Positions 15,966-24,783 of a stretch of DNA of 64,000 nucleotides are shown here, piece after piece; positions within the stretch are counted from its first letter, which is position 1, and each line of letters begins with the position of its first letter. Source of the stretch: Streptomyces deccanensis (GTDB lineage: Bacteria > Actinomycetota > Actinomycetes > Streptomycetales > Streptomycetaceae). Below the pieces are notes generated by a model. That model ran no database searches, was not told the DNA's origin, and saw only the letters and a program-made list of their open reading frames with translations. A program made the translations under genes and the position numbers. Location: contig NZ_CP092431.1 in NCBI RefSeq assembly GCF_022385335.1, forward strand, positions 4,030,001 through 4,094,000. The letters are read 5' to 3'.

Positions 15966-17264
15966 ATGTGGGCGGCACGAAGGCGTATGACGGCGGTCGC
16001 GGCGGCGGCCCTGAGCGGGGCCCTGCTCCTGGCCTCCTGCGGCGGTTCGGACGGCGACGGTGGCGGGGACGGGAAGACGCTCCGCCTCTGGCACTACGAG
16101 GGCCCCGACAGCGCGATGGGCGTGGCCTGGAACGCGGCGATCGAGGAGTTCGAGAAGACCCATCCGGGCGTCGAGGTCGAGTTCGAGGAGAAGGGTTTCG
16201 AACAGATCCGCAAGACCGCCCCGATGGTCCTCAACTCCTCCGACGCGCCGGACCTGATGGAGTACAACAAGGGCAACGCGACGGCCGGGCTCCTCTCCAA
16301 GCAGGGCCTGCTGACCGACCTCACCCCTGAGGTCACCGCGCGCGGCTGGGACAAGAAGATCGGCGCGGGGGTCCGTACCACCAGCCAGTACGACGAGGAC
16401 GGGGTCATGGGCTCCGGCAAGTGGTACGGCGTGCCGAACTACGCCGAGTACACGATGGTCTTCTACAACAAGGACCTCTTCGCCGAGCACGGCATCGCCG
16501 AGCCGACCACGTTCGCCGAACTCACCGCCGCCATGGACGAGTTCGTGAAGGCGGGCATCACCCCGCTGGCCAACGCCGGCGCCGAGTACATGGCGCAGCA
16601 GTACCTGTACCAGCTGGCGCTGAGCAAGGCGGACCGTGCCTGGGTCGACGCCTTCGAGCTGTACCGGGGCGAGGTGGACTTCCACGACGCCGCGTGGACG
16701 TACGGGGCGCGGACCTTCGCCGACTGGGTGGAGAAGGGGTACATCAGCGAGAAGTCGACGGGCACGAAGTCCGAGGACGCGGGCGTCTCGTTCATCCAGG
16801 GCAAGGCGCCGATCCTGTTCTCGGGGAGCTGGTGGTACGGCCGCTTCCAGGCGGAGAACAAGTTCGACTGGGGCACCTTCCCGTGGCCCGGCACCGACCT
16901 CACGCTCGGCTCGGGCGGCAACCTCTGGGTCGTCCCCGAGGGCGCGAAGAACAAGGAACTCGCCTACGACTTCATCGACATCACCATGTCGGAGAAGATC
17001 CAGAATCTGCTGGGCAACGAGGGCGGGGTCCCGGTGGCCGCCGACCCGGACGCCGTCACCGACCCGCGGGCCAAGGAGCTGATCGCCGACTTCAACGCCC
17101 TCGCCGAGAAGGACGCGCTGGCCTTCTACCCCGACTGGCCCGTCCCCGGCTTCTACGACGTCCTCGTCTCCGAGACCCAGAAGCTGATCACGGGCAGCGC
17201 GGACCCGGACGCCTACCTGGACGCCATCGGGGAGGCGTACGAGAAGGACGCGCCGAAGCGATGA
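15966..17264 (+). CDS. sugar ABC transporter substrate-binding lipoprotein
   Basis: A 432-residue family-1 extracellular solute-binding protein. The signal peptide has a basic start (ARRRM), a hydrophobic stretch and lipobox LLASC with the lipidated Cys at about residue 26, so the mature protein is anchored to the outside of the membrane. The start ATG follows GGAGG by 9 bases. The mature part shows the usual carbohydrate-binding pattern (LRLWHYEG ... GKWYGVPNYAEYTMVFYNKDLF). It captures a sugar for the two permeases that follow, and the alpha-glycosidase in the operon suggests an alpha-linked xyloside or glucoside. Twin LacI operators precede it. Confidence 0.92.
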   Translation: MWAARRRMTAVAAAALSGALLLASCGGSDGDGGGDGKTLRLWHYEGPDSAMGVAWNAAIEEFEKTHPGVEVEFEEKGFEQIRKTAPMVLNSSDAPDLMEYNKGNATAGLLSKQGLLTDLTPEVTARGWDKKIGAGVRTTSQYDEDGVMGSGKWYGVPNYAEYTMVFYNKDLFAEHGIAEPTTFAELTAAMDEFVKAGITPLANAGAEYMAQQYLYQLALSKADRAWVDAFELYRGEVDFHDAAWTYGARTFADWVEKGYISEKSTGTKSEDAGVSFIQGKAPILFSGSWWYGRFQAENKFDWGTFPWPGTDLTLGSGGNLWVVPEGAKNKELAYDFIDITMSEKIQNLLGNEGGVPVAADPDAVTDPRAKELIADFNALAEKDALAFYPDWPVPGFYDVLVSETQKLITGSADPDAYLDAIGEAYEKDAPKR

Positions 17265-18214
17265 CGGTGACCGTCGAACGGGGGGCGGCGGCCGGTGCGA
17301 AGCGCCCGGCCGGCCGCTCCCGCCACCGGCCGCGCCGCCCCGGCGACTCCTACGCCCTGTTCCTCCTCCCGGGCGCCCTCGCGTTCCTCGCCGTCGTCGT
17401 GGTCCCGTTCCTGATGAACACGGGGGTGAGCTTCACCGACTGGCAGGGGGTGGGCAGCCCCGAGTGGTCCGGTCTCGCCAACTACCGGGAGCTGGTCGGC
17501 GACGAGGACTTCTGGGCGTCGTTCCGGCACAGCCTGTTCATGGTGGTCGCCATGGCCGCCGTGCCGACCGCGCTCGGGCTGGTGCTGGCGGCCGCCCTGT
17601 TCGACTTCGTCGGCAAGCACTTCGGCGGCCGGGTCACCGCCGTGCTGCGCGCCTGCTTCTACCTCCCGCAGGTGCTGCCGATCGCGGTCGCCGGCATCGT
17701 CTGGAGCTGGATCCTCGCCCCGGAAAACGGCTCCCTGAACGAGCTGCTGAAGGCGGTCGGGCTCGGCGGTTGGCAGCAGGACTGGCTCGGCGACCCGGAC
17801 CTCGCCCTCTACACCGTCATGGCCGTGATGGTGTGGGTGCAGCTCGGCTTCCCGCTGGTCGTCTTCATGGCGGGCCTGCAACGCGTCGACCCGGCGCTGT
17901 ACGAGGCGGCCGAACTGGACGGCGCCGGCTGGTGGCGCCGCTTCCTGCACATCACGCTGCCGCAGATCCGCCCCGAGATCCACGTGGTCCTCCTCTGGTG
18001 CACGATCGCCGCGCTGAAGGTGTTCGGCGCGGTGTACGTCCTGACCAAGGGCGGCCCCGGAGGCGCGACGGACGTGCCGTCGTACTTCTCCTTCACCACG
18101 TTCTTCGAGAAGACCCAGGTCGGCTACGGCGCGGCGATCTCCACCGTCCTGACCGTGCTCGTCCTCGCCCTGGCCCTGGTCGGCCTGAAGCTCCAGGAGA
18201 GGACCGACCGATGA
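17261..18214 (+). CDS. sugar ABC transporter permease (MalF type)
   Basis: A 317-residue inner-membrane permease of the binding-protein-dependent sugar importer family. Six or so membrane segments follow a basic cytoplasmic tail (RPAGRSRHRPRRPGD). The ATPase-contact EAA loop is present as EAAELDGAGWWRRFLHITLPQI at about residues 210-232. The ATG overlaps the upstream stop as ATGA, and the next permease is joined the same way, so all three are coupled. No ATPase gene is in the operon; Streptomyces importers of this class usually share MsiK. Confidence 0.92.
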   Translation: MTVTVERGAAAGAKRPAGRSRHRPRRPGDSYALFLLPGALAFLAVVVVPFLMNTGVSFTDWQGVGSPEWSGLANYRELVGDEDFWASFRHSLFMVVAMAAVPTALGLVLAAALFDFVGKHFGGRVTAVLRACFYLPQVLPIAVAGIVWSWILAPENGSLNELLKAVGLGGWQQDWLGDPDLALYTVMAVMVWVQLGFPLVVFMAGLQRVDPALYEAAELDGAGWWRRFLHITLPQIRPEIHVVLLWCTIAALKVFGAVYVLTKGGPGGATDVPSYFSFTTFFEKTQVGYGAAISTVLTVLVLALALVGLKLQERTDR

Positions 18215-19035
18215 CCACCGCCCTGCGCCGCTACCCGGTGCTCATCGCCCTGTGCGTCGCGGCCCTGTTCATGACCGTGCCGTTCCTGATCGTCGCGCTC
18301 AACGCGGTCAAGTCCCCGGCGGAGTACGCCCAGAACGGCCCGCTCAGCCTCCCCGAGGGCTTCTACACGGACGGCGTGCGGGACTTCTGGGAGCGCGTCG
18401 ACTTCGGCCGCAAGCTCGTCAACTCGGTGCTGATCAGCGGCTCGGTGGCGGTGCTCGCCGTGGTCCTGTCCGTCCTGAACGCGTACGCGATCGGCATCGG
18501 CCGCGTCAGGGGCCGGACCTGGGTCCTCGCCTTCTTCGTCCTCGCGAACGTGCTCCCGCAGGAGGCGCTGGTCTACCCGGTCTACTACCTGAGCAAGGAG
18601 GTCGGCCTCTACGACACCAGGCTCAGCGTGATCATCGTCTTCACGGTGATCCAGGCGGCCTTCGGCACCTACCTCCTCGCCTCGGTCCTCGGGCAGTTCC
18701 CCCGCGAGATCGTCGAGGCGGCCCGGATCGACGGCGCGACCAAGTGGCAGGTGCTGTGGCGGATCGTCGTCCCCGTGAGCCGCCCGACCCTGGGGGTGCT
18801 CCTGGTCTTCTTCTTCATCTGGACCTGGAACGAGTTCCTGCTCCCCCTGGTCATGCTGATCTCCAACGACAACCAGACCGTGTCCGTGGCCCTCGGCGTC
18901 CTCCAGGGCCAGCGCCTCATGGACGCCACGATGACCAACGCGGCCGCCCTGCTCGGACTGCTCCCCGCCCTCGTGTTCTTCCTCCTCTTCCAGCGCACGC
19001 TCACCCGCGGCATCGCCGTGGGAGCCGTGAAGTAG
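18211..19035 (+). CDS. sugar ABC transporter permease (MalG type)
   Basis: A 274-residue partner permease with about six membrane segments. The EAA loop is EAARIDGATKWQVLWRIVVPVSRP, about residues 170-193, and the C-terminus GIAVGAVK is typical of MalG-type subunits. The ATG overlaps the stop of the previous permease by four bases. The GH31 gene follows after a 27-base gap containing AAGGAGAT. Together with the binding protein it forms the import channel. Confidence 0.92.
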   Translation: MTTALRRYPVLIALCVAALFMTVPFLIVALNAVKSPAEYAQNGPLSLPEGFYTDGVRDFWERVDFGRKLVNSVLISGSVAVLAVVLSVLNAYAIGIGRVRGRTWVLAFFVLANVLPQEALVYPVYYLSKEVGLYDTRLSVIIVFTVIQAAFGTYLLASVLGQFPREIVEAARIDGATKWQVLWRIVVPVSRPTLGVLLVFFFIWTWNEFLLPLVMLISNDNQTVSVALGVLQGQRLMDATMTNAAALLGLLPALVFFLLFQRTLTRGIAVGAVK

Positions 19036-19062
19036 GCCGTGACGTAAGGAGATCGCCCCCAC

Positions 19063-21348
19063 ATGAAGTTCACCGACGGCTACTGGTTGCTCCGCGAGGG
19101 AGTCACCGCCGCGCATCCGGCCGAGGTCCTCGACGTCACCGCCACGGACGGCGGCGCCCTGGAGCTGCACGCCCCGACCCAGCCCGTCCGCCACCGCGGC
19201 GACCTGCTGAAGGGACCGGTCGTGACGATCAGCGCCCACGCCCCGATGCCCGACGTCATCGGTGTCACGTTCACCCACTTCGAGGGCGAACAGCCACGCG
19301 GCCCCCGATTCGAGCTGACCACCGAGGAGTTCACCCCGCACATCTCCTCCGACGACGAGCACGCCACCCTCACCGCCGGAGAGCTGTCGGTCCGGATCGC
19401 GCGCGGCGGCCCCTGGCAGGTCGACTTCCTCGCCCACGGCCGCACGCTCACCTCCAGCGGCCCCAAGTCGATGGGCATCATGCGCGAGGCGTCCGGCGCC
19501 CACCACCTCCGCGAACAGCTCAACCTGGGCGTCGGCACCTCCGTCTACGGCCTCGGCGAACGCTTCGGCCCGCTGGTCAAGAACGGCCAGGTCGTCGACA
19601 TCTGGAACGCGGACGGCGGCACGGCCACCGAACAGGCGTACAAGAACGTGCCGTTCTATCTCACCGACGCGGGCTACGGCGTCTTCGTCGACCACCCGGG
19701 CAAGGTGTCCTTCGAGGTCGCCTCGGAGGTGGTGTCGAGGGTCCAGTTCAGCGCGGAGACCCAGCAGCTCACGTACTACGTCATCTACGGCCCCACCCCG
19801 AAGGACATCCTCCGCAAGTACACGGCCCTCACCGGCCGCCCGGCCCTGCCGCCCGCCTGGTCGTTCGGCCTGTGGCTGTCGACGTCCTTCACCACCTCCT
19901 ACGACGAGGAGACGGTGACCTCGTTCATCGAGGGCATGCGGGAGCGCCGGCTGCCGCTGTCCGTCTTCCACTTCGACTGCTTCTGGATGCGCGAGTTCCA
20001 GTGGTGCGACTTCGCGTGGGACACCCGGGTCTTCCCCGACCCGGAGGGCATGCTGGCCCGCCTCAAACGCCGGGGCCTCAGAATCAGCGTCTGGATCAAC
20101 CCGTACATCGCCCAGCGCTCCCCGCTCTTCGCGGAGGGCAAGGCCCTCGGCCACCTCCTGCGCCGGCCGGACGGCAGCGTCTGGCAGTGGGACCTGTGGC
20201 AGCCCGGCATGGCGCTGGTGGACTTCACCAACCCGGCGGCCCGCGAGTGGTACGCCTCGAAGCTGGAGGCGCTGCTCGCCCAGGGCGTCGACTGCTTCAA
20301 GACCGACTTCGGCGAGCGGGTGCCCCTGGACGTGGTCTGGTCCGACGGCTCGGACCCGGAGCGGATGCACAACTACTACACCCAGCTCTACAACCGCACC
20401 GTCTTCGACGTCCTGCGCAAACACCGGGGCGAGGGCGAGGCGGTCCTCTTCGCCCGCTCGGCGACGGTCGGCGGCCAGCGCTTCCCCGTCCACTGGGGCG
20501 GCGACTGCGAGTCCACGTACGAGTCGATGGCCGAGTCCCTGCGCGGTGGCCTGTCGCTCGGCCTGTCGGGCTTCGGCTACTGGAGCCACGACATCGGCGG
20601 CTTCGAGGGCACCCCCTCACCGGCCCTGTTCAAACGGTGGATCGCCTTCGGCCTGCTCTCCTCCCACAGCCGGCTGCACGGCTCGTCGTCGTACCGGGTC
20701 CCCTGGCTCTTCGACGACGAATCGGTCGACGTGCTCCGCGAGTTCACCCAGCTCAAGCTCAGCCTCATGCCCTACCTCCACGAAGCGGCGCGCACCGCCC
20801 ACACCGAGGGGGTGCCGATGATGCGGGCGATGGTGCTGGAGTTCCCGGACGACCCGGGCTGCGCGCATCTGGAACGCCAGTACATGCTCGGCCCCGACCT
20901 CCTCGTGGCCCCCGTCTTCAGCGACGAGGGCGACGTCACGTACTACGTCCCCAAGGGCACCTGGACCCGCTTCCCCGACGGCGGCACGGTCACCGGCCCC
21001 CGCTGGGTCCGCGAACGCCACGACTTCCTCAGCGTGCCCCTCCTGGTCCGTCCGGGCGCGGTCGTCCCGGTCGGCGCGACGGTGGACCGCCCGGACTACG
21101 ACCACGCCGACGGGGTCACCCTGCGCGCGTACGGCCTCGACCACGGCGACCGGGTGACGGTCCCGGTGGGCGGGGTGACGTTCACCGTCGTCCGGGAGGG
21201 GAACGTGCTGCGGGCGTCCTGCGCCGATCCGAGGGCGCCCTGGGGGCTGGCGGCGCACGGGCGCGAGGTCCGGGCGGAGGCGGGCACGGGGTTCCTGACG
21301 ATGGATCTGGACGGGGAGTCCGCTCCCCCGGGAACGAGGACGAGGTGA
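19063..21348 (+). CDS. GH31 alpha-xylosidase/alpha-glucosidase (YicI-like)
   Basis: A 761-residue retaining glycoside hydrolase of family 31. The catalytic nucleophile is Asp in FKTDFGE (about residue 413) and the acid/base is Asp in HWGGDCEST (about 479), the pattern of YicI-type alpha-xylosidases. An N-terminal beta-sandwich (about 1-260), the (beta/alpha)8 barrel (about 260-590) and C-terminal beta domains follow the family layout. There is no signal peptide, so it acts in the cytoplasm on imported sugar, probably isoprimeverose-like xylosides or short alpha-glucosides. AAGGAGAT precedes ATG. Its stop overlaps the GTG of the LacI regulator. Confidence 0.9.
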   Translation: MKFTDGYWLLREGVTAAHPAEVLDVTATDGGALELHAPTQPVRHRGDLLKGPVVTISAHAPMPDVIGVTFTHFEGEQPRGPRFELTTEEFTPHISSDDEHATLTAGELSVRIARGGPWQVDFLAHGRTLTSSGPKSMGIMREASGAHHLREQLNLGVGTSVYGLGERFGPLVKNGQVVDIWNADGGTATEQAYKNVPFYLTDAGYGVFVDHPGKVSFEVASEVVSRVQFSAETQQLTYYVIYGPTPKDILRKYTALTGRPALPPAWSFGLWLSTSFTTSYDEETVTSFIEGMRERRLPLSVFHFDCFWMREFQWCDFAWDTRVFPDPEGMLARLKRRGLRISVWINPYIAQRSPLFAEGKALGHLLRRPDGSVWQWDLWQPGMALVDFTNPAAREWYASKLEALLAQGVDCFKTDFGERVPLDVVWSDGSDPERMHNYYTQLYNRTVFDVLRKHRGEGEAVLFARSATVGGQRFPVHWGGDCESTYESMAESLRGGLSLGLSGFGYWSHDIGGFEGTPSPALFKRWIAFGLLSSHSRLHGSSSYRVPWLFDDESVDVLREFTQLKLSLMPYLHEAARTAHTEGVPMMRAMVLEFPDDPGCAHLERQYMLGPDLLVAPVFSDEGDVTYYVPKGTWTRFPDGGTVTGPRWVRERHDFLSVPLLVRPGAVVPVGATVDRPDYDHADGVTLRAYGLDHGDRVTVPVGGVTFTVVREGNVLRASCADPRAPWGLAAHGREVRAEAGTGFLTMDLDGESAPPGTRTR

Positions 21349-22358
21349 CCGTGAAGATCACGGACGTGGCCCGGCACGCGGGCGTCTCCCCGAGCACCGT
21401 GTCGTACGCGCTGAGCGGCAAGCGCCCGATCTCGGCGGAGACCCGGGCACGGGTCGAGGCGTCCATCCGCGAGCTCGGCTACCGCCCGCACGCGGGTGCC
21501 CGCGCCCTGGCCAGCAGCAAGTCGAAGGTGCTGGCGATGGTGGTGCCGTTACGGGCCGGGATCCATGTGCCGGTGGTCATGCGGTTCGCCGTCTCGGCGG
21601 TCACGGCGGCCCGCGCACACGACCACGACGTCCTGCTGTTGACGCAGGAGGAGGGCGAGGAGGGCCTGCTGCGGGTGGCGGACTCGGCCCTGGTGGACGC
21701 GTTGATCGTGATGGACGTCCAACTCCACGACCCGCGGCTGCCGTTGCTGCGCACGCTGGACCGCCCCTCGGTCCTGATCGGCTTTCCCGCCGACCCCTCC
21801 GGTCTGACCTGCATCGACCTGGACTTCAGGACGGCGGGCGAACTCTGCGTGGAGCATCTGGCCGGTCTGGGCCATCGCGTGGTCGGCCTGATCGGCTCCC
21901 CGCCCGAGGTCTACGTCCGCCAGACGTCGTTCGCGCAGCGTGTCGTCCAGGGCTTCACCTCGGCCGCCACCCGCAACGGCATGGCCTCCACGGTCCACCC
22001 CTGCGAGGCGACCCCGGCGGCGGCCCGCGCGGTCGCGGAACGCCTCCTGCGCGAACAACCGGCCCTCACTGGCGTGGTGATCCACAACGAGGCGGTCCTG
22101 GAACCGCTGGTCGACGCGTTCGAGCACCTCGGCCTGCGGATCCCCACCGACCTCTCGATCACGGCGCTCTGCCCGGACGACGTCGCCGCGGGCCTCCCCG
22201 TGCCCGTCACCTCGATCGCCATCCCGGCGGCGGAGGTGGGCGAGCAGGCGGTGGCCCTGCTGATGCGGAAGCTCTCCGGCACGCCCGTTCCCGAGGCCAC
22301 CCTGCTCCCGCCCCGGCTGACCGTCCGGGCGAGCACGGCCCGCCGGGTGACCGCCTGA
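21345..22358 (+). CDS. LacI-family regulator with a TTA codon
   Basis: A 337-residue repressor. The HTH is at residues 3-25 (KITDVARHAGVSPSTVSYALSG) and the sugar-binding domain follows from about residue 60. GTG 21345 overlaps the GH31 stop (GTGA); another in-frame GTG lies at 21351. It probably binds the twin palindromes at 15869-15909 and releases them when the imported sugar or a product binds. Codon 69 is TTA (21549-21551), a rare codon in Streptomyces that requires the bldA tRNA, so repression may be tied to developmental stage. A strong terminator follows at 22367. Confidence 0.92.
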   Translation: MTVKITDVARHAGVSPSTVSYALSGKRPISAETRARVEASIRELGYRPHAGARALASSKSKVLAMVVPLRAGIHVPVVMRFAVSAVTAARAHDHDVLLLTQEEGEEGLLRVADSALVDALIVMDVQLHDPRLPLLRTLDRPSVLIGFPADPSGLTCIDLDFRTAGELCVEHLAGLGHRVVGLIGSPPEVYVRQTSFAQRVVQGFTSAATRNGMASTVHPCEATPAAARAVAERLLREQPALTGVVIHNEAVLEPLVDAFEHLGLRIPTDLSITALCPDDVAAGLPVPVTSIAIPAAEVGEQAVALLMRKLSGTPVPEATLLPPRLTVRASTARRVTA

Positions 22359-22366
22359 GACATGAC

Positions 22367-22400
22367 GAAAGCCCCGCTGCTGTGGCGCAGCGGGGCTTTC
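22367..22400. terminator. bidirectional intrinsic terminator
   Basis: Perfect 14-bp stem GAAAGCCCCGCTGC (22367-22380 and 22387-22400) with a 6-base loop between the LacI gene and the 3' end of the opposing tmRNA gene. The AAAG/CTTT ends give a short T run in both directions, so it can stop transcripts from either side. Confidence 0.88.
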
Positions 22401-22416
22401 GCCCACATGGGAATTG

Positions 22417-22801
22417 TGGAGATGGCGGGAATCGAACCCGCGTCCAACGGTGCTAAATCAGGGCTTCTCCGTGTGCAGTTCGCTGTGATTTTCTCGGCCC
22501 CGGCGATCACGCGAACAAGTCGCCGACGGGCCCAGTCACTGTTTGATTTCCCATCGAACCCCGTGACCGGGCTCGATGGTTTAGTTCCCTAGATTATGCC
22601 AGGATCCGGGTCGGGAACGCTCCCGGGCTGACACCCATTAGGGACCTTCAGTCACTGCTTATTAGGCAGCGAGAGCGAAGGTCTGGGAATCGCGCTTGGT
22701 GTTGGCGATTATTGGTTGCGACATATGGTTAACGAGATCATTGCCGCTTCCTCGACACGCTTCCCCTGCCTCAACAGCCGCTGTCGAAACCGATCATCCC
22801 C
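22417..22801 (-). ncRNA. ssrA: transfer-messenger RNA (tmRNA)
   Basis: A 385-base tmRNA that, with SmpB, rescues stalled ribosomes and tags their products for degradation. The 5' end GGGGATGATCGGTTTCGACA is diagnostic. The 3' end has the tRNA-like T arm (GGTTCGATTCC) and CATCTCC, which pairs with GGGGATG to form the acceptor stem. CCA is not encoded: after the discriminator A the genome reads CAA. The tag frame runs from 22706 to 22662 and encodes ANTKRDSQTFALAA followed by TAA. Several pseudoknot-like segments lie between. smpB lies 99 bases upstream on the same strand. Confidence 0.97.
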
Positions 22802-22900
22802 ATGTTGTGTTTTCAATGCGCACACCGGCCGCGGCCGGTGTTGACACCATCGTACGTGACCAACGGGAGGGCGTGCCACCGTATTCCCGGCGGTCTCGCC

Positions 22901-23455
22901 CTACTGGCCCCGCTGCTTCCGCTTCGCCGCCGCGATCGCCCGGTCCGACTCGCGCCGGTCCTGCTTCTCCCGCAGCGTCTGCCGCTTGTCGTACTCCTTC
23001 TTGCCTCGCGCGAGCGCGATCTCGGCCTTGGCCCGGCCGTCCTTGAAGTACAGGGCGAGGGGCACGATCGTGTGGCCCGTCTCCTGCGCCTTGGACTCCA
23101 GCTTGTCGATCTCCTCGCGGTGCAGCAGCAGCTTCCGCTTGCGGCGCGCGGAGTGGTTGGTCCAGCTGCCCTGGTGGTACTCGGGGATGTGGGCGTTGTG
23201 CAGCCACGCCTCACCCCGGTCGATCTGGACGAAGCCGTCGGCCAGTGACGTCCGGCCCTCGCGCAGCGACTTGACCTCGGTCCCCATGAGGACGAGACCG
23301 GCCTCGTAGGTGTCGATGATCGCGTAGTCGTGCCGGGCCTTCTTGTTCTGGGCGACGATCTTCTTCTTGCCGCCCTTCTCGCCGTCCCTGGCTTTGGCGG
23401 CCGCCCCGCCCTGCTTGGGCTGGGACTCCTTCGGTACGTACATTCCCTTGCTCAT
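22901..23455 (-). CDS. smpB: SsrA-binding protein SmpB
   Basis: Partner of tmRNA: it binds the tRNA-like part and mimics the anticodon arm in the ribosomal A site. The conserved core is clear: [32 protein letters not shown], then DGFVQI, NAHIPEY, and the basic C-terminal tail [31 protein letters not shown] that contacts the ribosome. About 30 Lys/Gly-rich residues precede the core, longer than in many bacteria. Starts at 23467, 23455 or 23443 are possible; 23455 ([11 protein letters not shown]) is a compromise. It precedes ssrA on the same strand, as in other actinomycetes. Confidence 0.95.
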   Translation of the reverse strand: MSKGMYVPKESQPKQGGAAAKARDGEKGGKKKIVAQNKKARHDYAIIDTYEAGLVLMGTEVKSLREGRTSLADGFVQIDRGEAWLHNAHIPEYHQGSWTNHSARRKRKLLLHREEIDKLESKAQETGHTIVPLALYFKDGRAKAEIALARGKKEYDKRQTLREKQDRRESDRAIAAAKRKQRGQ

Positions 23456-23515
23456 AGTGCCGTCCATTTTCGCACCACACAGGGGGTGCGGGGGAAGCCG
23501 ATTAACGAGCGTGGC

Positions 23516-24715
23516 TCACTGCCCGAGACCGCTGAGCACCGTCTCGGCCCGCCGCAGGGCGTCCTCGTCCGCTTCGAGGTCGGGGGTGATGCCCCGGCCG
23601 TCGACGCCCCGGCCGGAGGGGGTGCGGTAGTGGCCGACGGTCAGTTCGGCGACGGAACCGTCGGGGAGGCGGCTCGGCATCTGCACCGAGCCCTTGCCGA
23701 ACGTGCGGGAGCCCACGACCACCGCGCGTCCCCGGTCCTGGAGGGCCCCGGTGAGCAGCTCGGCCGCGCTCATCGTGCCGCCGTCGACGAGCGCGACCAG
23801 GGGTCTGGTGGTGTCGCCGCCGGGTTCGGCGTGCAGGGCCCGCTCCTTGCCCTTGACGTCGTACGTGGCGACGAGGCCCCCGTCGAGGAAGGCGGAGGCG
23901 GCGGTGACGGCCTCGGAGACCAGACCGCCGGAGTTGCCACGGAGGTCGAGGACGAAGCCGGCGGCGTCGGCGCCCTGCTCCACGGCGGCTCGTACGAGAT
24001 CGCCGGAGCCCTTGGTGAACGCGTCGACCGTGATGACGCTGGCCCCGCCGGCGGTGCGGCTCACGGTCACGTCCTCGGTGGAGAGACGGGCCCGGCGCAG
24101 TGTCGCGGACCAGGTCCGCCCGGCGCGCTCCAGCTCCAGTTCCACCTTGGTGCCGGCGGCCGCGCTCTCGGGGGTGCCGGACTTCCCGGTGCCCTCGTCG
24201 ATCGCGTCGCCGCGGAGTAAGGAGACGACCTCGGTGACCGGGCGGCCGTCGACCTTCTCGCCGTCGACGCTCACGAGACGGTCGCCCGCGCGGATCCCGG
24301 CGCGGGCGGCGGGCGAGCCCTCCTGCACCCGGGTCACCTCGACACGGCCGTCGCGCTCCAGCCGGGTCCAGAGGCCGACGCCGGTGTACTCGCCGTCGAG
24401 GGCCTCCTCGAACTGCTCGTACTCGCCCTCGGAGTAGACCGCGCCCCACCGGTCGCCGCTGCGGCTGACGGCGCGCTCGGCGGCCTCCACGGGGGACTTG
24501 CCCTCGGCCATGGCCTCGGCGGCGGCGTCGGCGACGTCCTGCTCCCGGTCGGCCGCGACGGAGCGGGAGGGGTTCGCGACGGCCGTGGTCCCACGGCCCG
24601 GGGCGTCGAAGGAGCCGGTCGCGGCACCCGTGGCGAGCACACTCGCGAAGACCAATGTCAGGGCGGCCCCGCGGCCGACGCGGCGGGGCTGGCAGAACAG
24701 GTCGCGGCCTGACAT
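23516..24715 (-). CDS. carboxyl-terminal processing protease (S41 family)
   Basis: A 399-residue exported protease of the CtpA/Tsp type. The N-terminus has a hydrophobic segment (about 15-35, GAALTLVFASVLATGAATG) acting as anchor or signal. A PDZ domain (about 115-195, VTRVQEGSPAARAGIRAGDRL) recognises substrate C-termini. The catalytic Ser is in DGGTMSAAELLTGALQD and the Lys in SRTFGKGSVQ. Codon 166 is TTA (24218-24220), implying bldA dependence. ATG 24715 was chosen because the longer frame would read through the ftsX terminator. It lies between ftsX and smpB on the same strand, a conserved position. Substrates are unknown; wall enzymes or regulators are likely. Confidence 0.9.
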   Translation of the reverse strand: MSGRDLFCQPRRVGRGAALTLVFASVLATGAATGSFDAPGRGTTAVANPSRSVAADREQDVADAAAEAMAEGKSPVEAAERAVSRSGDRWGAVYSEGEYEQFEEALDGEYTGVGLWTRLERDGRVEVTRVQEGSPAARAGIRAGDRLVSVDGEKVDGRPVTEVVSLLRGDAIDEGTGKSGTPESAAAGTKVELELERAGRTWSATLRRARLSTEDVTVSRTAGGASVITVDAFTKGSGDLVRAAVEQGADAAGFVLDLRGNSGGLVSEAVTAASAFLDGGLVATYDVKGKERALHAEPGGDTTRPLVALVDGGTMSAAELLTGALQDRGRAVVVGSRTFGKGSVQMPSRLPDGSVAELTVGHYRTPSGRGVDGRGITPDLEADEDALRRAETVLSGLGQ

Positions 24716-24740
24716 GTCGGCGAGTCTAGGACAACGCGAA

Positions 24741-24770
24741 GGGCCGTACCGGCCCTTGCCGGTACGGCCC
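24741..24770 (-). terminator. intrinsic terminator after ftsX
   Basis: Perfect 13-bp stem GGGCCGTACCGGC (24741-24753 and 24758-24770) with a CCTT loop, 13 bases past the ftsX stop. On the minus strand it is followed by TTCGCG. It should separate the ftsEX transcript from the protease gene. Confidence 0.82.
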
Positions 24771-24783
24771 TCAGGGGCGTGCG

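Noticed and set aside
18252..21300. Very long plus-strand frame over the permease and GH31 genes continuing into LacI
   Set aside because: Out-of-frame shadow in GC-rich DNA. Only its last part is real (LacI from 21345).
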